Assembly: GCA_036877525.1 (NCBI GenBank)
Contig: JAZGTH010000067.1
Location: 5,088,501 to 5,152,500, forward strand
Direction of reading: 5' to 3'
DNA from: Chromobotia macracanthus
Lineage: Eukaryota; Chordata; Actinopteri; Cypriniformes; Botiidae
Length of the DNA: 64,000 bases
Positions 1 through 13,300 of the stretch are shown piece after piece (within the stretch, counting starts at the first letter, position 1; each line of letters begins with the position of its first letter). The notes under the pieces are model-generated. The model saw nothing but the letters and a program-made list of their open reading frames with translations. It was not told the origin of the DNA and made no database searches. A program made the translations under genes and the position numbers.

Positions 1-3000
1 ACAATAGATGTTTGTGGGTTTAAATGCACTTAAAAGATGGCAAAAGAAAAGAATAAACAGAAACGTGATTAATATCCAATGTTGACTACAAAAGACATAA
101 ACACAAAAAGGAGATATGCAAGGAATCTATACAGCTATTTTCCATACAAAGACATGTCCAAGCTCCAAAACAGGCACCAGAAAGGTCTATACATCTTCAT
201 GAAAACCATGTCTGTAGAACAATAGAAAGTTCAAAGTCTTCTAAAGTTGTATGACTACAACTTGTGTAAATCTAAATTTAAAGAATTATTCACCAATAAG
301 CTGTAAATTCAGCTGCATTTACCTTTAAAATTAGCACAATGATGTTGTGCCCGGTTTGACGTCATTAATGACAAACACTGTTGGTTCTCGTGTGTATCGT
401 AACAAAAGCTATTGTAAAAAGAAGCTATTTTAAAAACGCTATTGTAAAAAGAAGCTATTTTAAAAACACTATTGTAAAAAGAAGGATTGCATTTTTGTGC
501 CTTTTTGTTGGTCCTGCTGAACAGCAGTTAAAATGAAATGAATAATGAATACATACTGACAGAATTTTCATTTTTGGGTGAACTACTCTTTTTTACGATT
601 GAATGTAACGGTCAATTGACTTTCATGAGGAAGTCATCGATAATCAGTGTTGATTTAAGGTTTTTCATGTCAGAGGTGCATTATATAAACACTGCGGGTT
701 AAAGTCGATTCCAGAACACTGAGCCTGCTGCATCTGGATCACTCGCTCGGATACATTTCAGTCAATTAAAACAGCCTAAAATGAGCTCCGGCACAATGGT
801 GCCTGTCTCCAGATCCACAGAACGTTTCCCTGACATTCACCATTCTGCTCACATCCTGCACGTATGCGTGTTTTCATCCGTCACACCCGGGCCCAGCCAC
901 CAACATCTGCAGTCCTGCGGGACCAGCAAACACAATATAAACCTTTTTGGAACACGGGTCCCCGGGGATGGGCTACACTTTTGTCCATCAGACCCAGTTT
1001 CCTGAGGAGAAATCCTGAGGCCGGCCACTGAAACCCAATCTAAGTGCGGATGAAGCACAGAGGAGCTCGCCTTCCCTCCCTCAGGATGTTTCTTTCAGGG
1101 TGGTTGGGCCAGACGTCAACATTCAAAACTGCTCTTAACCTTCTGAGAATGAGAAAGCAGAAACCTCAGAGGACATCATGAAACAACAGCCTGTGGTTCG
1201 GTTAGAGACATTTTTGACTACTTGAAATAGTTAAGCTGTTTCAAACCATGTTTAATCTATGTTAAAGCAGTTATGACATGTTCTAGAATAGGCTCTGATC
1301 AATCTCATGATAACACTGATATCAGTTGATAACCAGCAGTCTTTATCAAGATATTTACTTAACCAGATATTTACTTTATCAGTCTTTATCAAAGCTGAAA
1401 TATGAAAACATTTGCCTCTCCACCGCTGCCTCTGTTTGAAACATAAAATTGCAGGTTGCTTTACATACATTTAACTTAACATATGGTGAAGTCAAATGAA
1501 GCCAAACTAGCGTTTAACAGAAAATCTGACCAAACAGCTCAAATTATAAATCATTATTATAAACGTACCGGTGAGAATCAAGGTGAGAGAAGGAGACCAT
1601 TTTGAACACTCGTCTATCATTGCTCAACTGTTTTTTGTTAATTTGTAACCCAAAAAAGTTATGGATTGCTTTAAATATAAAAAAAGTTCAAACCTACTAT
1701 AATATTTTTAAACTTACAAACTAAATCAAATCAAATAATTAAAGAATCAATCAATTAATGATTATTCAATGAAGACACGATGTTACATCTACGATGTAAC
1801 AAGTAACAGTCATTTTAAAGCTATGCCAGTAAGACCCACGACAGCCAATAGAAGACAGCAGATCACAATTCAGAATGCAGAAAAGTTGCATTAACTACAG
1901 CCAAGATAATGTACCAATTATAAACGACCTAAACCAGAGCAAATGAATCAGAACCTTGAATGATCAAAGCAATCTGAAACAAAGATTAAGGAACCGTCCC
2001 CTTAAAAATATGAACTATAAAACTATAAAAATATGTACTATAATATGTACTAAAATATGTAACGCCCAGCCTTCACTAAAATGTTTTAAACAGCAACCAA
2101 CAAATCAAGCCATCAAAAGAAAAGTATAATGTCAGATCATAAATATTATTATCCAGACAGAATCTCCCAGACGAGTGTCTGAGTCTTCAGACTCGTTGGG
2201 ATGGGAATAGCTCTGTCACACTAGTGAGAATATACAACCAAGTTTAAGTTACCAGTGCTAAGAACAGTCTGCCTAGTAATAAAACCCAGTAATAACACAT
2301 CTGAGTCACATTAGCACTGATAATGATGGCATGTGTACCATCGTTACAGACAATGATAGAACCATTGTTATTTGGCAATGACAGGTGTGCATTATAACCA
2401 TAAATTATTCAACACTGTATCTGCAGTTACGCATATCACGTTATATGATTCCTATTGATGCTTTGCAGAAACAATACATGTTGTTTAATGCTATTCAAAT
2501 GTTAATTTATTTTTATTATATCTATTTCAAATGTTTTTATACCTTTACCGCATCAAATAATTAGGTAAGCAAACCGTTCAACTTACGCAACATGAAATAA
2601 AATGTCTCAAATATTGCAGGCAAACTTCATTTGAAAAATCATTTGGTGATTTTCAGCTGAGTAACACTCACTAAGCATCCTTGTGTTCACAACACTGTAT
2701 GAATAAAACATGGGAGATGTGTTTAGATAAATGAAACGCTGTTTCTCTTGGTTTTCTGGTATTTGTTTTGTTGCATTGTCATAACCGCATGATCTTATAT
2801 TACACGTGATTGTTGCTTGAGGTAATATATGTTGGTGTCTGTGGCATATTTGACCCTTCTCTATGGGTACATGCCCCTTCTGAGGATGACTTTTTGGCAA
2901 CCTGACGCACTGGATGTGTCGGCTTAAAAACCATATTAATTACCAAGCAGACTCCTGAGTTCTGTTATTCAATACTTCCATCTCTCATCACTAAACGGTC

Positions 3001-3932
3001 TGCCATGTTCACACACACACACTAACATACACACAAATCACACACACACACCCTGCAGCCAGAAGCTAAACATTTCCACTGCTCTGTGACCTTTCCCAAA
3101 ATACCATTATGGCAACCACAGGCTGTTTAGCATTAGCATACTACACCAAAATAAGTTCAGCCAAAAGCCTTTTACCTAAACATCAAATCTATAGCTAGCC
3201 ACCATGGAAAACTACAGGGCAACTGAGAAGACCAAATACAAACCGTGAAGGAGACTTGATTCTGTCCAATATTGGACTGACATTGTCAGGAAAACAAGCC
3301 ACCGCTGTGATACTGAGCTACCAAAACCAGGTCTTGGTGTTTCAGAGACCAGGCAGTAAAACGGCGCCACATCCCAGCACAAATACGCAGCTTTATACTG
3401 GAACCACAAATCTGTTTTTATTTCCTTCAGGTTTTCCAAGAGAAATTACACCAAGGTTCATGTTTAAAGGTAATAACAAGCCGGGCCGCTCCTGTCCTTT
3501 GAGAGGGGAAAGAAAACAATACTGATACAATGAAAGAGCCAGAAAATAAGAGCTTTTGCCTCCGCATGTAAATCAGAAAGTTCATTAAAACCAAATCAGA
3601 TTGGCAAACTCTGGTGTATTTTTGTTCTGAATTCTGCTCAACACTGTTTCCAAACCAGGTGTGACGTGGCAGGGTTGTGCACTGAAAGCTGAACTATTTG
3701 GTTATATATTGAACATTATGAAAGGGGATTTAAAAGGAAGTAAGATTTCTTTATTGTTAAATGGATAGATGTGACTCAGAATTCCGACTGAATTAGCTGC
3801 TTATGGCTTCTTTTACTTGTGACCACAAATTCTACTTCAATTTGCCAAATTGCTTTGTTGTTTGGCAACTATAAACAGCATACAGTTTACCAACACAATT
3901 TAATTTAATTCTAAGAATTATTCATACTAATT
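1..3932. other. 3' flank, no supported gene
   Basis: AT-rich DNA with the 30-bp tandem repeat at 408 and CA runs near 3,010-3,051. A slightly GC-richer segment at 781-1,090 follows a TATATAAA box at 682-689, but no recognisable protein emerges. Confidence 0.55.
408..484. repeat. 30-bp tandem repeat, about 2.6 units
   Basis: The unit GCTATTGTAAAAAGAAGCTA plus TTTTAAAAAC occurs at 408-437 and 438-467 without change. A third partial unit starts at 468. Confidence 0.85.
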
Positions 3933-4204
3933 AAGTGAAAGTGAAAGATATTTGTCAGATATGGTAACCCATACCCGTAATGTGACCTCTGCATTTAACC
4001 CATCACTGGTGAGGAGTGAACACACTGCAAGTCCTGAACACACACACAGCCAGAGCAGTGGGCAGTACTACTGCACCCAGGGAGCAATCAGGGTTAGGTG
4101 CCTTGCTCAAGAGCACTTCGGTTGCTACCTGCCAGTGCTGGAATCAAACAAGTAACCTTCTAATTTACAAGCCTGATTCACTAACCAATAGGCCACAACT
4201 GCCC
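3933..4204 (-). mobile_element. tRNA-derived SINE, copy 1
   Basis: Read on the minus strand the element begins GGGCAGTTGTGGCCTATTGG, an A-box-like tRNA head. A degraded B box (TGTTTGATTCC) follows, then the internal GAGCAAGGCACCTAACCC segment common in fish SINEs. A nearly identical copy lies at 43,850-44,119. Open frames across it are incidental. Confidence 0.75.
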
Positions 4205-4397
4205 ATATTTAAACTATCCATATTTAAATGATCATAATTCAATAACTGTTAAGATTAATGACATTTGTATTGAACATAATTTTATATAATGTTGTTTACA
4301 GTGTTTTACAAAGGCAATAAGACTTTTTGCTTTATGCTACACTAAGTTAGGACAAGATGACTGTATGTTTATATGAGGTAAAGTGGCACATAGAGAT

Positions 4398-4540
4398 TAA
4401 AGATTAAAGGTTAAAGGGTCAAATCCCTCATCAGGTGATGAACCATTGTGCCAGTGGGTAAGATACTTAACCCCAGATTGCTCAACAGATCAACTTTGTA
4501 ATAAGTCCCTTTGGATCAAAGCATCTGCTAAATGACTTTA
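4398..4540 (+). mobile_element. Degraded tRNA-type SINE
   Basis: A B-box-like GGGTCAAATCC lies at 4,416-4,426. The tail (about 4,510-4,540) reads TTTGGATCAAAGCATCTGCT, the fish SINE signature for which the usual form is TTGGATAAAAGCGTCTGCT. The head is degraded. Confidence 0.65.
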
Positions 4541-5351
4541 CCATCATCACATCTTCTTGCATAGCCGTAAGACATGTCTTCACATGAATCACAGCACTAC
4601 AGGTGATTACAGACGACAGGGTGAGCAAGACGCCAGCATGTTGTGAATGTTTGAGGAATGGTGGTCGATCAGAAGGAATGGGTTTAAACTTTCTGCAGTT
4701 TGAAGTGCAAGTAGTGGTGGGGAGTTCAGATAACTAGGTTTAGTTTGGCCTGATCTATTCTGGCGGCGACAGCAAAAAGCCCCGGGTGTTTACCCGAAGC
4801 AGGGTGTGTTTGGATTGGATGGCCTCATCGTCCTTCAGTACAAGCCTTCAGCATGACTGGATTTCCCCCTGTTTCTTTCTGTACTCACTATCATCTAACA
4901 GAAATGATTTGCCAAGGTTTTGTTTTTCTCCAATGAATGATGGATGCCCAAATAATTTAGTGTGTTATTCGTTATCATAAAACCCTCCAAACATGCACAC
5001 AAGAGAAAGAGCAAATTGTGGATCTCGCCCTGGCCCAGTTTCCCCGAGCCCTGAGTGTGTTAGACACGCGCGTGAGGCATCAGAGAAGCGCTCGCTCTCT
5101 GTGTGGTCTGTAAGACTATATGAGCATGTATCCGTCATACGTGCCTGACTCCATTTGACATGGATCTAGTGACACTACAGACAGCGTTCCTGTAGGGAGC
5201 TAATGACCGGTCTAATCTTTTGTTCTATAAGTACATACACTCACATGAATGGCTGTAAAAGCCTTCATGATATAATTATTGCCACAGCTGCTTAAGAGTC
5301 TGTACATTACGCTGTGGTCAAATTCTGACTGCAAATATGCTTATAGGAGCA

Positions 5352-5535
5352 ATTGCAGCCTGCTGGTTCGAGATGGACTTGTAACCAGAGGGTCACAGGT
5401 TTGATTCCTAATGCGGGCAGGAACCCGAGGTCAGGCACCTTACCCCCAGTTGCTCCCCGTTGCTCACAACTCCAGTGTGTGTGCACTAACTGGATGGATG
5501 AAAAGCAGAGGACAAATTCTGAGTAGGTTTACCTC
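5352..5535 (+). mobile_element. Degraded tRNA-type SINE
   Basis: A tRNA-like head includes GACTTGTAACCAGAGGGTCA and a B box GGTTTGATTCC (5,398-5,408). It is followed by CAGGCACCTTACCCCCAGTT and AAGCAGAGGACAAATTC, matching the body of the family at 3,933 in the opposite orientation. Confidence 0.65.
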
Positions 5536-6524
5536 AATATAAATTTCTCCTCTATGTAGCAATATGAAACTAGAGTTTAACTGAACATTTTCTGAAAAAA
5601 GGGGAGTGTTGCTTGCCCCAGATCAATGCTAAGCAGTTGATAAAGTTTTGTACTAGCTATAGCAAAAATAATATTTTACTTACTTGCCACAAAAAAAATA
5701 ATAAAAATAAATTGCTGTCATCATTTTAGGAGTGTGTTAACTTAATTCTGCCAGTAAATATTATTCCTGTTACAGAACGTTGGCCCAGTAAATATAATAC
5801 GATTTCATATATATATATATATATTTCAATACGATATCATAAATACACGCCAATGTGTTTTACATGTGTAAACAGAGGTCCACCACATATATAGCTTTAA
5901 CTCTTCTAACAGTCCGTTAAAAGATCTAAATTGCAACCATTAACAAAGATCAAATTAAGATGTACCAGGAAGTGCTAAAGCCAGTGAAATCTACTCCAGA
6001 CACATTCTGCACTAGATCACTTCTATGAGCAGATCACTATAAATATGTATACACATACACAGGTCTCCTCCATTACTCCAAAGAACTCGGGTGCAAGGAC
6101 GGTGTCGACAGTCTCTTACTGGCTGCTGATTGGATGTCTTCATGTAGACAGTCCCTGTCTGTTTCCACTGGCATGCGGGAGGTCAGTGTGTTTATGCCCA
6201 GTCTCTTATTTTTAGTGGAGGTAAACAGCTCTTGTGAGTTATCTCAGAGGTTGAGTGAAGCTCTGAAGATGGACGGGTTAATTAGCCAGCTGAGGGTCTC
6301 TCCTCAACATTCTTAAAGTGATATCCATACAGCATGGGGTTAAAACTTCACCTTCCACATTCAGGTCTGATATACTCTGAAAGTGACACGTGTGAAACGT
6401 CAACTTTGAAAGGTTTGAGCCTTTAGAAATCTATAAATTCTATTCTCTGTCTGCAACAGAATAATAGATGTAACATAGGCCGGTGTGCTTTGCCAGGCAA
6501 GAATGTGTGTGCTCTTGTTTATCT

Positions 6525-6725
6525 ATAAATGTCCCCACAAGGATGGTAAAAGTCACACACACCTACATTGTGGGGACCCACCAGCGGTTGGTATGATTAT
6601 TAACCATACTAAATGATACTCTTTTGAAAATGTAAAAATGTTTCAGGGAGGGTTAGGGTATAGAATATACAGTTTGTACGGTATGAAAACCATTCTGTCA
6701 ATGGAAAGTCCTCACAAAGCATAGA
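6525..6725 (+). mobile_element. Interspersed GTCCCCA-type repeat, copy A
   Basis: The segment starts TGTCCCCACAAGGATGG and holds GGGAGGGTTAGGGT and CAGTTTGTACGGTATGAAAA before TCCTCACAAAG. Its second half matches the reverse complement of the copy at 10,850-11,090. I recognise it as a common fish repeat type but do not name the family. Confidence 0.55.
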
Positions 6726-6873
6726 AACCTAAGGCATGTGTATGTGTGTGACATAGAGAGTGTGTGAGACAGCTAAGTACATTAGCGTTAAGTGTGTGTA
6801 GGTGTTGTGTGCTATGAGAAAATGATGTGATAATGTGTGAGTCTTGATGGCCAAAAGTGTCTATTTATCAGCA

Positions 6874-6878
<5 letters not shown>

Positions 6879-6923
<45 letters not shown>
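6879..6923. repeat. (GT)n followed by (GA)n microsatellite
   Basis: About 14 GT units run directly into about 8 GA units. This is a compound simple repeat. Confidence 0.95.
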
Positions 6924-9900
6924 TGGGTGAGGTTGATTAATTGACAGACCCAAAATCGGGTGTCAATCATAATACAGGTGTACATGTCTGATAAGGTAAA
7001 CTCATTCACTGTAAACTTCTGTCTTCTTGGAGAAAATCTGGTTAATGGATGTAAAGAATGAAACGGGTTTCTATAAGCAAAACCTTTATGCCAGTTTCCT
7101 AGTAATACAAAACTATTCATAGCTTAAATTCTGCTTTATTTCACCATACCAACCACCAGTGTGCCTTCTAAACTGTTCAAACAACACAGAACAAAAGAAA
7201 ATCTGTGCACAAGGCAGGCTCAACAATATGTCAACAAAAAAGGTTGTGGTATCTTAAATCAGAGCTATATGAACAAGTTTAAACTGGAGTCAATCCAGAT
7301 ATCCACTGATTTTCAGTATAAAACTGGAGCAATAAGGGACACACAGAACTGATTAATTCTGTGTCCTTATCTCAGCATGAGAATGGAAGAATATGTAAAT
7401 TTCAAGTTCATTTAAGTACCAACTGGAATTGCAAGTCTACAGAGAGCAAGCATTATTATTGTTTCATTTTCTCAAGAGCACAACTTACAAGGATCTTTCC
7501 AGTGATTTTAAAATGAGATATCTCGTTATTTTTTATAGAAAATCATAAAAATAAGACACTGAAAGTAAGGCATAGCCCCTATATGACCGTTAAAATTAGC
7601 CTAAAAATTTACAAGGTATTTTTCTTTTTAGATACTTTAGAAACCAAAATTAAAGACAAGTCCTAAATAGCTTTAAAAAAGAAACGACCTGTTCTACATT
7701 AGAAGATTAGTCTGGCAAATTTACTGTATAGACTGGCTCTTTGCGGGGGACTGTTATTGTATTGAGCATTTCAGCGCAGGTAACCGAAGGGTCTGACCAA
7801 CAGAAAAAGGTTTTAACCCACAAGAACAGAGACCTGGAAAAAGCATTACCAGCCCCATTGTAACTGCCAAAACAGACTTGTTTTATTCATTGATTTCTAT
7901 ACATTTGAATATTTGTTAGATAAATTTGAATATTTTGCACATTTTGCACATCAGTTTTGCACAAAAGTTAGTTTACAGTGTATGTAAATTCTTACAGTAT
8001 GAATCCTATATCCAGACAAAGAGAAAGTCTTTCTCCAGCTCTTATGAATGGCACCACCTGCATAAATGCAACATGAATCTCTTTAAAATAACAGGTGTAC
8101 GGACACCTTTTAAAATTCCTGCTGGTTGCCAGTCGAAGAATTGCCCTCACTAACTCAGGCCTTACAGAGTTTCTCTCGTTCTCCATCTCTCACCACTCAG
8201 CTCTACCATTAGAAAAAGCGATACACTACAGAACATGTCACAATGACCATTTCCTGCCAAGTACATCCTGGTGTCCACTCAACCAATGACACGTGACTTC
8301 CATCACGTCTCAGCATTAAGAGAATCGTGCTCCACTGAAGCATGCAGGTTGAATTTCGACATGATATTCACAGCCCGCCGTGACACATGACACCAATTGA
8401 AAGAAAATGTGATGACGATTGTGCCGACTAATCGTTTTTATCATCTCAGCGTGACCGTGAAGGTCAGATAAACTATTTAATGCAGTTGGTGTTCATCTGT
8501 GAGGTATTTGGCAGAGAAGCGGGGTGGAAAGGAACTGCCGTGCCCGTGGCTATATCCTTCATGCTTTCTAGAGTATGAAATGCTACTTTCTTTAACTGTT
8601 GTTGGATTACAACACACTGGAGAAAGATAACCTTTAACTACAGGCATCACAGATCTAAACTTTGAATGTGTTGGAAAGTTGCTAGATTTCTTTTTAAGCA
8701 CGGACTGATAGAATATATTTTTGTCCTTCAGCATGCATGTTTTTCTAATTAGGCACATTTTCTTAATTATTATGGCCTCTGGATCTGGATCTGGTATAGC
8801 TGTGTCTGGCTTTTTTCCCAGAATGCAAAGCGCTCTAAACGGCTGTGTTAAAGAGAACATGTATGTTTTGAACCCCCCTATATTGTAGGTCAGTTCCAGA
8901 GACACATTTTACCACGGTACAAGCCTCAAAGGAGTTTTTAATGGAGAATCGCCAGGAAAGCTGCGGGTTAATACAAGACTAAAATAATATATGCCCGGAC
9001 AAGCTTTCCTGTTATGCTAATGTTGGCCTTCTAGATGAAGTAGCCACTCCTGATTACATTAAACAGAACATGCTAGTTACACAGTGCGGTTCGAAAGATT
9101 TCTACACCTGATTAGTGTTCCTCTGCAACTTAGCGGTTTTGACTCATCCTTCAGAATGGGTTATTTTGGTCATTTTCAGGATGGTAATTTAGCTCCTCTG
9201 GCAGGTTAGCGCTCCGTGTGGTGTCTGGATCCCTCAGGGCTCAGGTGCTGAAGAGCGAAACAGTGATGACCATCTGCAGGGACTTCAAACAAACTGCCAT
9301 CTGCTTTAGATTACTGCAGCCGAGAGCAGCCCACCAATAAACTAGCCAAAGAGAGAGAAAGAGATGGAACGCTCACAGGTCTCATCAATCAATTCACTTC
9401 TTTTCACATCTACCCAGGCTCCCAAAAACTCTCTGCCACCTGTGTTGTGGGCACAGTAGCTCTAAAACACTATTCTGTTCTCACTTTATTGTATTTCGTT
9501 TCTGGCACCGTGTGTGGAAAATCGCAGCCCATTGAAATGTATCTCATGCGTTCTGAATAAGCTTTTGTTTAAGTCCTATGGAAAAAACAATATAGCTCAT
9601 CTCTGTTTCAGTGCAACACTCTTTCAACAAATGGTTGTTATGGTACCATTCTAGTGCCATTAACGACACAATGGAAATGAAAACATCTGTTGGCTCTCAG
9701 ACGGTAATTAGCGGTGATAAATCACCGGTTAGAGAGATCCTTTGAGATGAGATGACATGAGATGTCTCCATTCACTGAAAAGCACACTGTTAGTCATATT
9801 CATAGTTATCAGTGTCATTGGTAACTGATTATGGTGCATTAGCTTGTGTTTGTAGAACACAGAACTCATTTTGACTGCAACTGTGCGCTTTGGGGACTCA

Positions 9901-9964
9901 TCAAATCTCCACCCTTTCCCCAACATTTGGCACTGCATTACCAAAGTGTGAATCCAAAGAAGGA

Positions 9965-10180
9965 CCATTTAGCAGTCATTTAGCAGACACTGCTAGCCAA
10001 AACAACTTATACACTACAGTTCACTTATTACAAGGTATATCACACTGGATGTTACCTGTCTTAATCAATGTTACCTGTCTTAATCAAGGGCACAATGGGT
10101 CACAGCTCTTGTCACTCCTTACAGGGGTTCGAACCTGCAACCTTTTGCTTACTAGATCAGAGCCACACCACTCCACACAA
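9965..10180 (-). mobile_element. tRNA-type SINE with internal duplication
   Basis: The minus-strand B box is GGTTCGAACC-like (GTTGCAGGTTCGAACC at about 10,125-10,141). The plus-strand start carries TCATTTAGCAGACACTGCT, the reverse complement of the fish SINE tail. Within it a 19-base word, TGTTACCTGTCTTAATCAA, occurs twice in tandem near 10,050-10,088. Confidence 0.65.
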
Positions 10181-10825
10181 CAGCAGTCTGGAGACAATAT
10201 AAGAAGAACAGACAAATAGATTTGCAAGCTTCATCAGAGTTTACCTTTTGCTGTTTGTTTTTTGCTATGTGTCACTGACTGACATATTCAGTAAGTGATT
10301 TATGTGAAGCAATGTTACGGATGAATTGTTGTTTTGTAAGTTTTCAGCTTTTGTATTATTCATGTGTTTTACTCAGATACAATGGGACAGCTAAATCCAT
10401 GCTTAAATCTAAGAAAGCAAACAGACTATAAATTATGAGAGCTATAAACTATAAACAGGAGCTATGAGAAATGTTAAAGTTACTGAGGACACAAAAAATA
10501 CACTTGTGTCAGATTTAATAAGATCCACTACAAACATTAAATGAAACTCTGCTCTGTTGTGTGCCAGTAGGTAGCATTTACCCAATTTAACAGTGTTTTT
10601 TGGCATTGTTAGTGTCTGTTTAATCGGCTGGGGTTATGCTCTTATGCAACATTCAGGCAAATTCCGGCATGCAGTATATTTAAACCAATTAGCATTTTTC
10701 AACAGGAGCCATTTTGGAGACTTTCCACAATATAACAGAACAGGCCTTTGTTTCTAAGTGATTTTAAAAAGATTCAATTTAATTTAACCACTTCTCATTA
10801 TTTGTTTAGAGTATTATTTATACAG

Positions 10826-10846
10826 ACACACACACACACACACACA
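10826..10846. repeat. (CA)n microsatellite
   Basis: About ten CA units adjoin the repeat copy at 10,850. Other short CA/TG runs occur near 3,010-3,051, 25,816-25,834, 50,391-50,410 and 57,964-57,988. Confidence 0.92.
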
Positions 10847-10849
10847 TAC

Positions 10850-11090
10850 ATACACGTTGGGTTTTTATGTTTTTTGGGGACATTCCATAGACTTAATGAT
10901 TTTTATACTGTACAAACTGTCCCCCTTCACTAACCTTACACCTAAACCTAACCATCACGTTTTGCTATTTTACATTTTCAAAACAGATTATTCTGTATGA
11001 TTTATGAGCTTGTTTTCTCCTAACTGTGATTACTATATTTGTGGGGACATTTGGTCCCCATAACATAGTGAATACCAACACCCACCTCCA
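10850..11090 (-). mobile_element. Interspersed GTCCCCA-type repeat, copy B
   Basis: On the minus strand it reads TGGGGACCAAATGTCCCCAC, TTTAGGTGTAAGGTTAG and CAGTTTGTACAGTATAAAAA, then ends in GTCCCC. It aligns by eye with copy A in opposite orientation. A CA microsatellite abuts it at 10,826-10,846. Confidence 0.55.
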
Positions 11091-11159
11091 ATCACCCATC
11101 AACCCCTGCCCCCAAACACACAACATTACAGAACTATATTGAAATCTAAATTAAGCTGG

Positions 11160-12990
11160 CTTTAAAATAAGACTCTTATGCAGAATGTGTCCATGGTAAC
11201 ACAGCAATGTTTCACAGATGGACTCAGACAATCGAAACACTTTGATAACACTTTGATAACTTCTCTGTTCCAGTGTATGCTAACTTTATAAGCGTAGGAG
11301 TTAGAGATGGAGAGATAGAATTTAGACGTGTTTGGAGGTGATTTATGGATATGGTTTGTTTGTTTCTTGGACTTAGACTGCAGGTTTATGTGCTGCCTGG
11401 GGTTTGGCTCTTGAAATAATACCACAGAGATAAAAGACTTGGACCAAACGTTGTGACCACGATCAGCTGACCCACCTCTACATAATACTTCAGCTTCCAG
11501 TTTGCCTTGTGCTGTTTAATTTTATTTGAAAACATGAATGACTCTATTCATGCTTGCACAAGCCTGCCCAGATTAAATCTCTTCACATAACATCTGTACA
11601 CGATGGCCTACTTGAAACAATTTCTCATGCAATGACAAACAGTTTAGAAAAAGGTTATTAATGTTGGAAATGCAAATGTTTGTCTTTCCTCAAACATGGA
11701 AATATTTTCAAGAGAATTCCTCTTTAAATGTCACTGTTCATTGTTTTTAAGAATCATTAAAAAACAAACACACCAACGCAATATCCCATGATCCTTTGGT
11801 ATCTGAGACAGATCAGCTCTGCATGTTAGATCGCAATTGTTGTTCTGATGTTCCAGCAAGCTGTATTATGAACCTGGTCCAAGCTTCCACTGTGGCACAG
11901 CTTATTCCCGACCCATCCGTTTCTCTTCTGGAACTTTCTTTAATGATGCCACCCATAGTGTGAGGTGTGGAGTTTGCAAGTGACCATGGACCATGGACAG
12001 ATCATCATCAAAGGTTTGTCAACTCTACTGATTTCCTTAAACCGCGAAGGACTTAATATTCATATAATATGACAGATTGTGTGAGACAAGCAGCTCAACA
12101 CAACCCCTGATCTACTGAGTTTAATTTACCCATAATCCTCTAGGAAGACAGCTATACCAAAATAAAAGTGTTTTATATTATAAAGGTACAAATAAAATGT
12201 TTAAAGCATACAAAAAATCAAAACCTTCTCACCAAAAAAAACTTACCAGTATTAAGATGGTTGAGTAAGTATTTATCCTGATGTCACCTGCATCCACTCT
12301 TCATGAATATGAGATGGTGAAACGGAAACGACTGAAGGAGAGAAAGATCTAAATGATATTGTAGAAGACAGAATCTGACACCAGCTCTGCGGTGGTCTCC
12401 AGAAACCGATGTGCTTTTAATTTCAGAGCAGGGCTAAATCTGATCTCTGCTCTCAGTTTATAGTGAGTAAGTGAGAGTGAAGAAGGTATTAGTGATCAAT
12501 ACACATTAACTCACTTTCACATCACAGTTTATTTTACGGCTGGTCTCAGAGCCTAAGGAAGTCCTAATTATTTCTCACATCACCTCTAACAACATCAATA
12601 CACAATATTAACACATATAACATCAATGTAGAAATCTTGAATACTGGTTCTAAACAGCCCAAAAGATCAAAGAAACATAGGAATAGGAATATTTGCTCAA
12701 TATTTGCATTGTGAAGGAAGCCATTACACAGACGATCAGTCAGAAAGAATTTGCTGCAACAGTCAAACTCATTACTGTATGTTTTGCATTGATATATTGC
12801 ATTATATACAATACACACACAAACATACAATATGAATTGCATATTCCCCTGGAGGAGATGGACACTGTGAGGAGACAGAAATAAATGCAGTGCTATAGTA
12901 TCAAATTGCGTGCTGATGTACATTACAATGTGTTTATGTATCTGTATCTGAGACAAAAGACATTTGGAGGCTGTATGTGTGTGTTAAGGA
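11160..12990. other. Intergenic, nothing recognised
   Basis: AT-rich sequence with scattered short open frames on both strands that lack domains or splice context. I see no repeat copy that I can name. Confidence 0.55.
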
Positions 12991-12993
12991 TGT

Positions 12994-13300
12994 ACCCTGC
13001 TAACAATTTTAGACTAAAATCGTTTCTGTTAGGTAACATTAAAAATATGTTCTAGAAACATTCAAAACGTGTACTTTTTTAGACGTTGTATTAACATAAT
13101 TGCTTGGTTATAAGAACATTATTCAAAAAATTTTTTAAATGTTCCACTAACAACTTAATAACAATTATGATGTATATGATATATATTAAGTTTTAAAAGT
13201 TCTACTAATGTTACTACAAGAATGTTTTTTGATAACTTTGAAAGAACATTTAGACAACATTAGCCAATGTCCTGAGAACATCCCCTGTTCTCAGGACAAC
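12994..13300. mobile_element. MITE-like element, copy 1
   Basis: It starts CCCTGCTAACAATTTTAGAC and is filled with AACATT/AATGTT words in both orientations. It ends near a perfect 13-bp-stem hairpin (13,268-13,298). It shares its ends and core with copies at 16,002, 57,583, 58,451 and 61,181. Confidence 0.55.

Noticed and set aside
3952..4155. 67-codon frame repeated almost unchanged at 43,866-44,069
   Set aside because: The similarity is explained by two SINE copies; the frame is not under evident coding constraint.
8477..8905. 142-codon minus-strand open frame
   Set aside because: It has no recognisable domain, no splice or promoter context and biased composition of a chance frame. A length like this is expected occasionally in 64 kb.
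9965..10180. Possible functional tRNA gene
   Set aside because: Only box-like promoter words are present; there is no cloverleaf, and the segment continues into a SINE body and tail.
12564..12956. 130-codon hydrophobic minus-strand frame
   Set aside because: The hydrophobicity comes from AT-rich, CA-repeat-bearing sequence; no family match or gene context.
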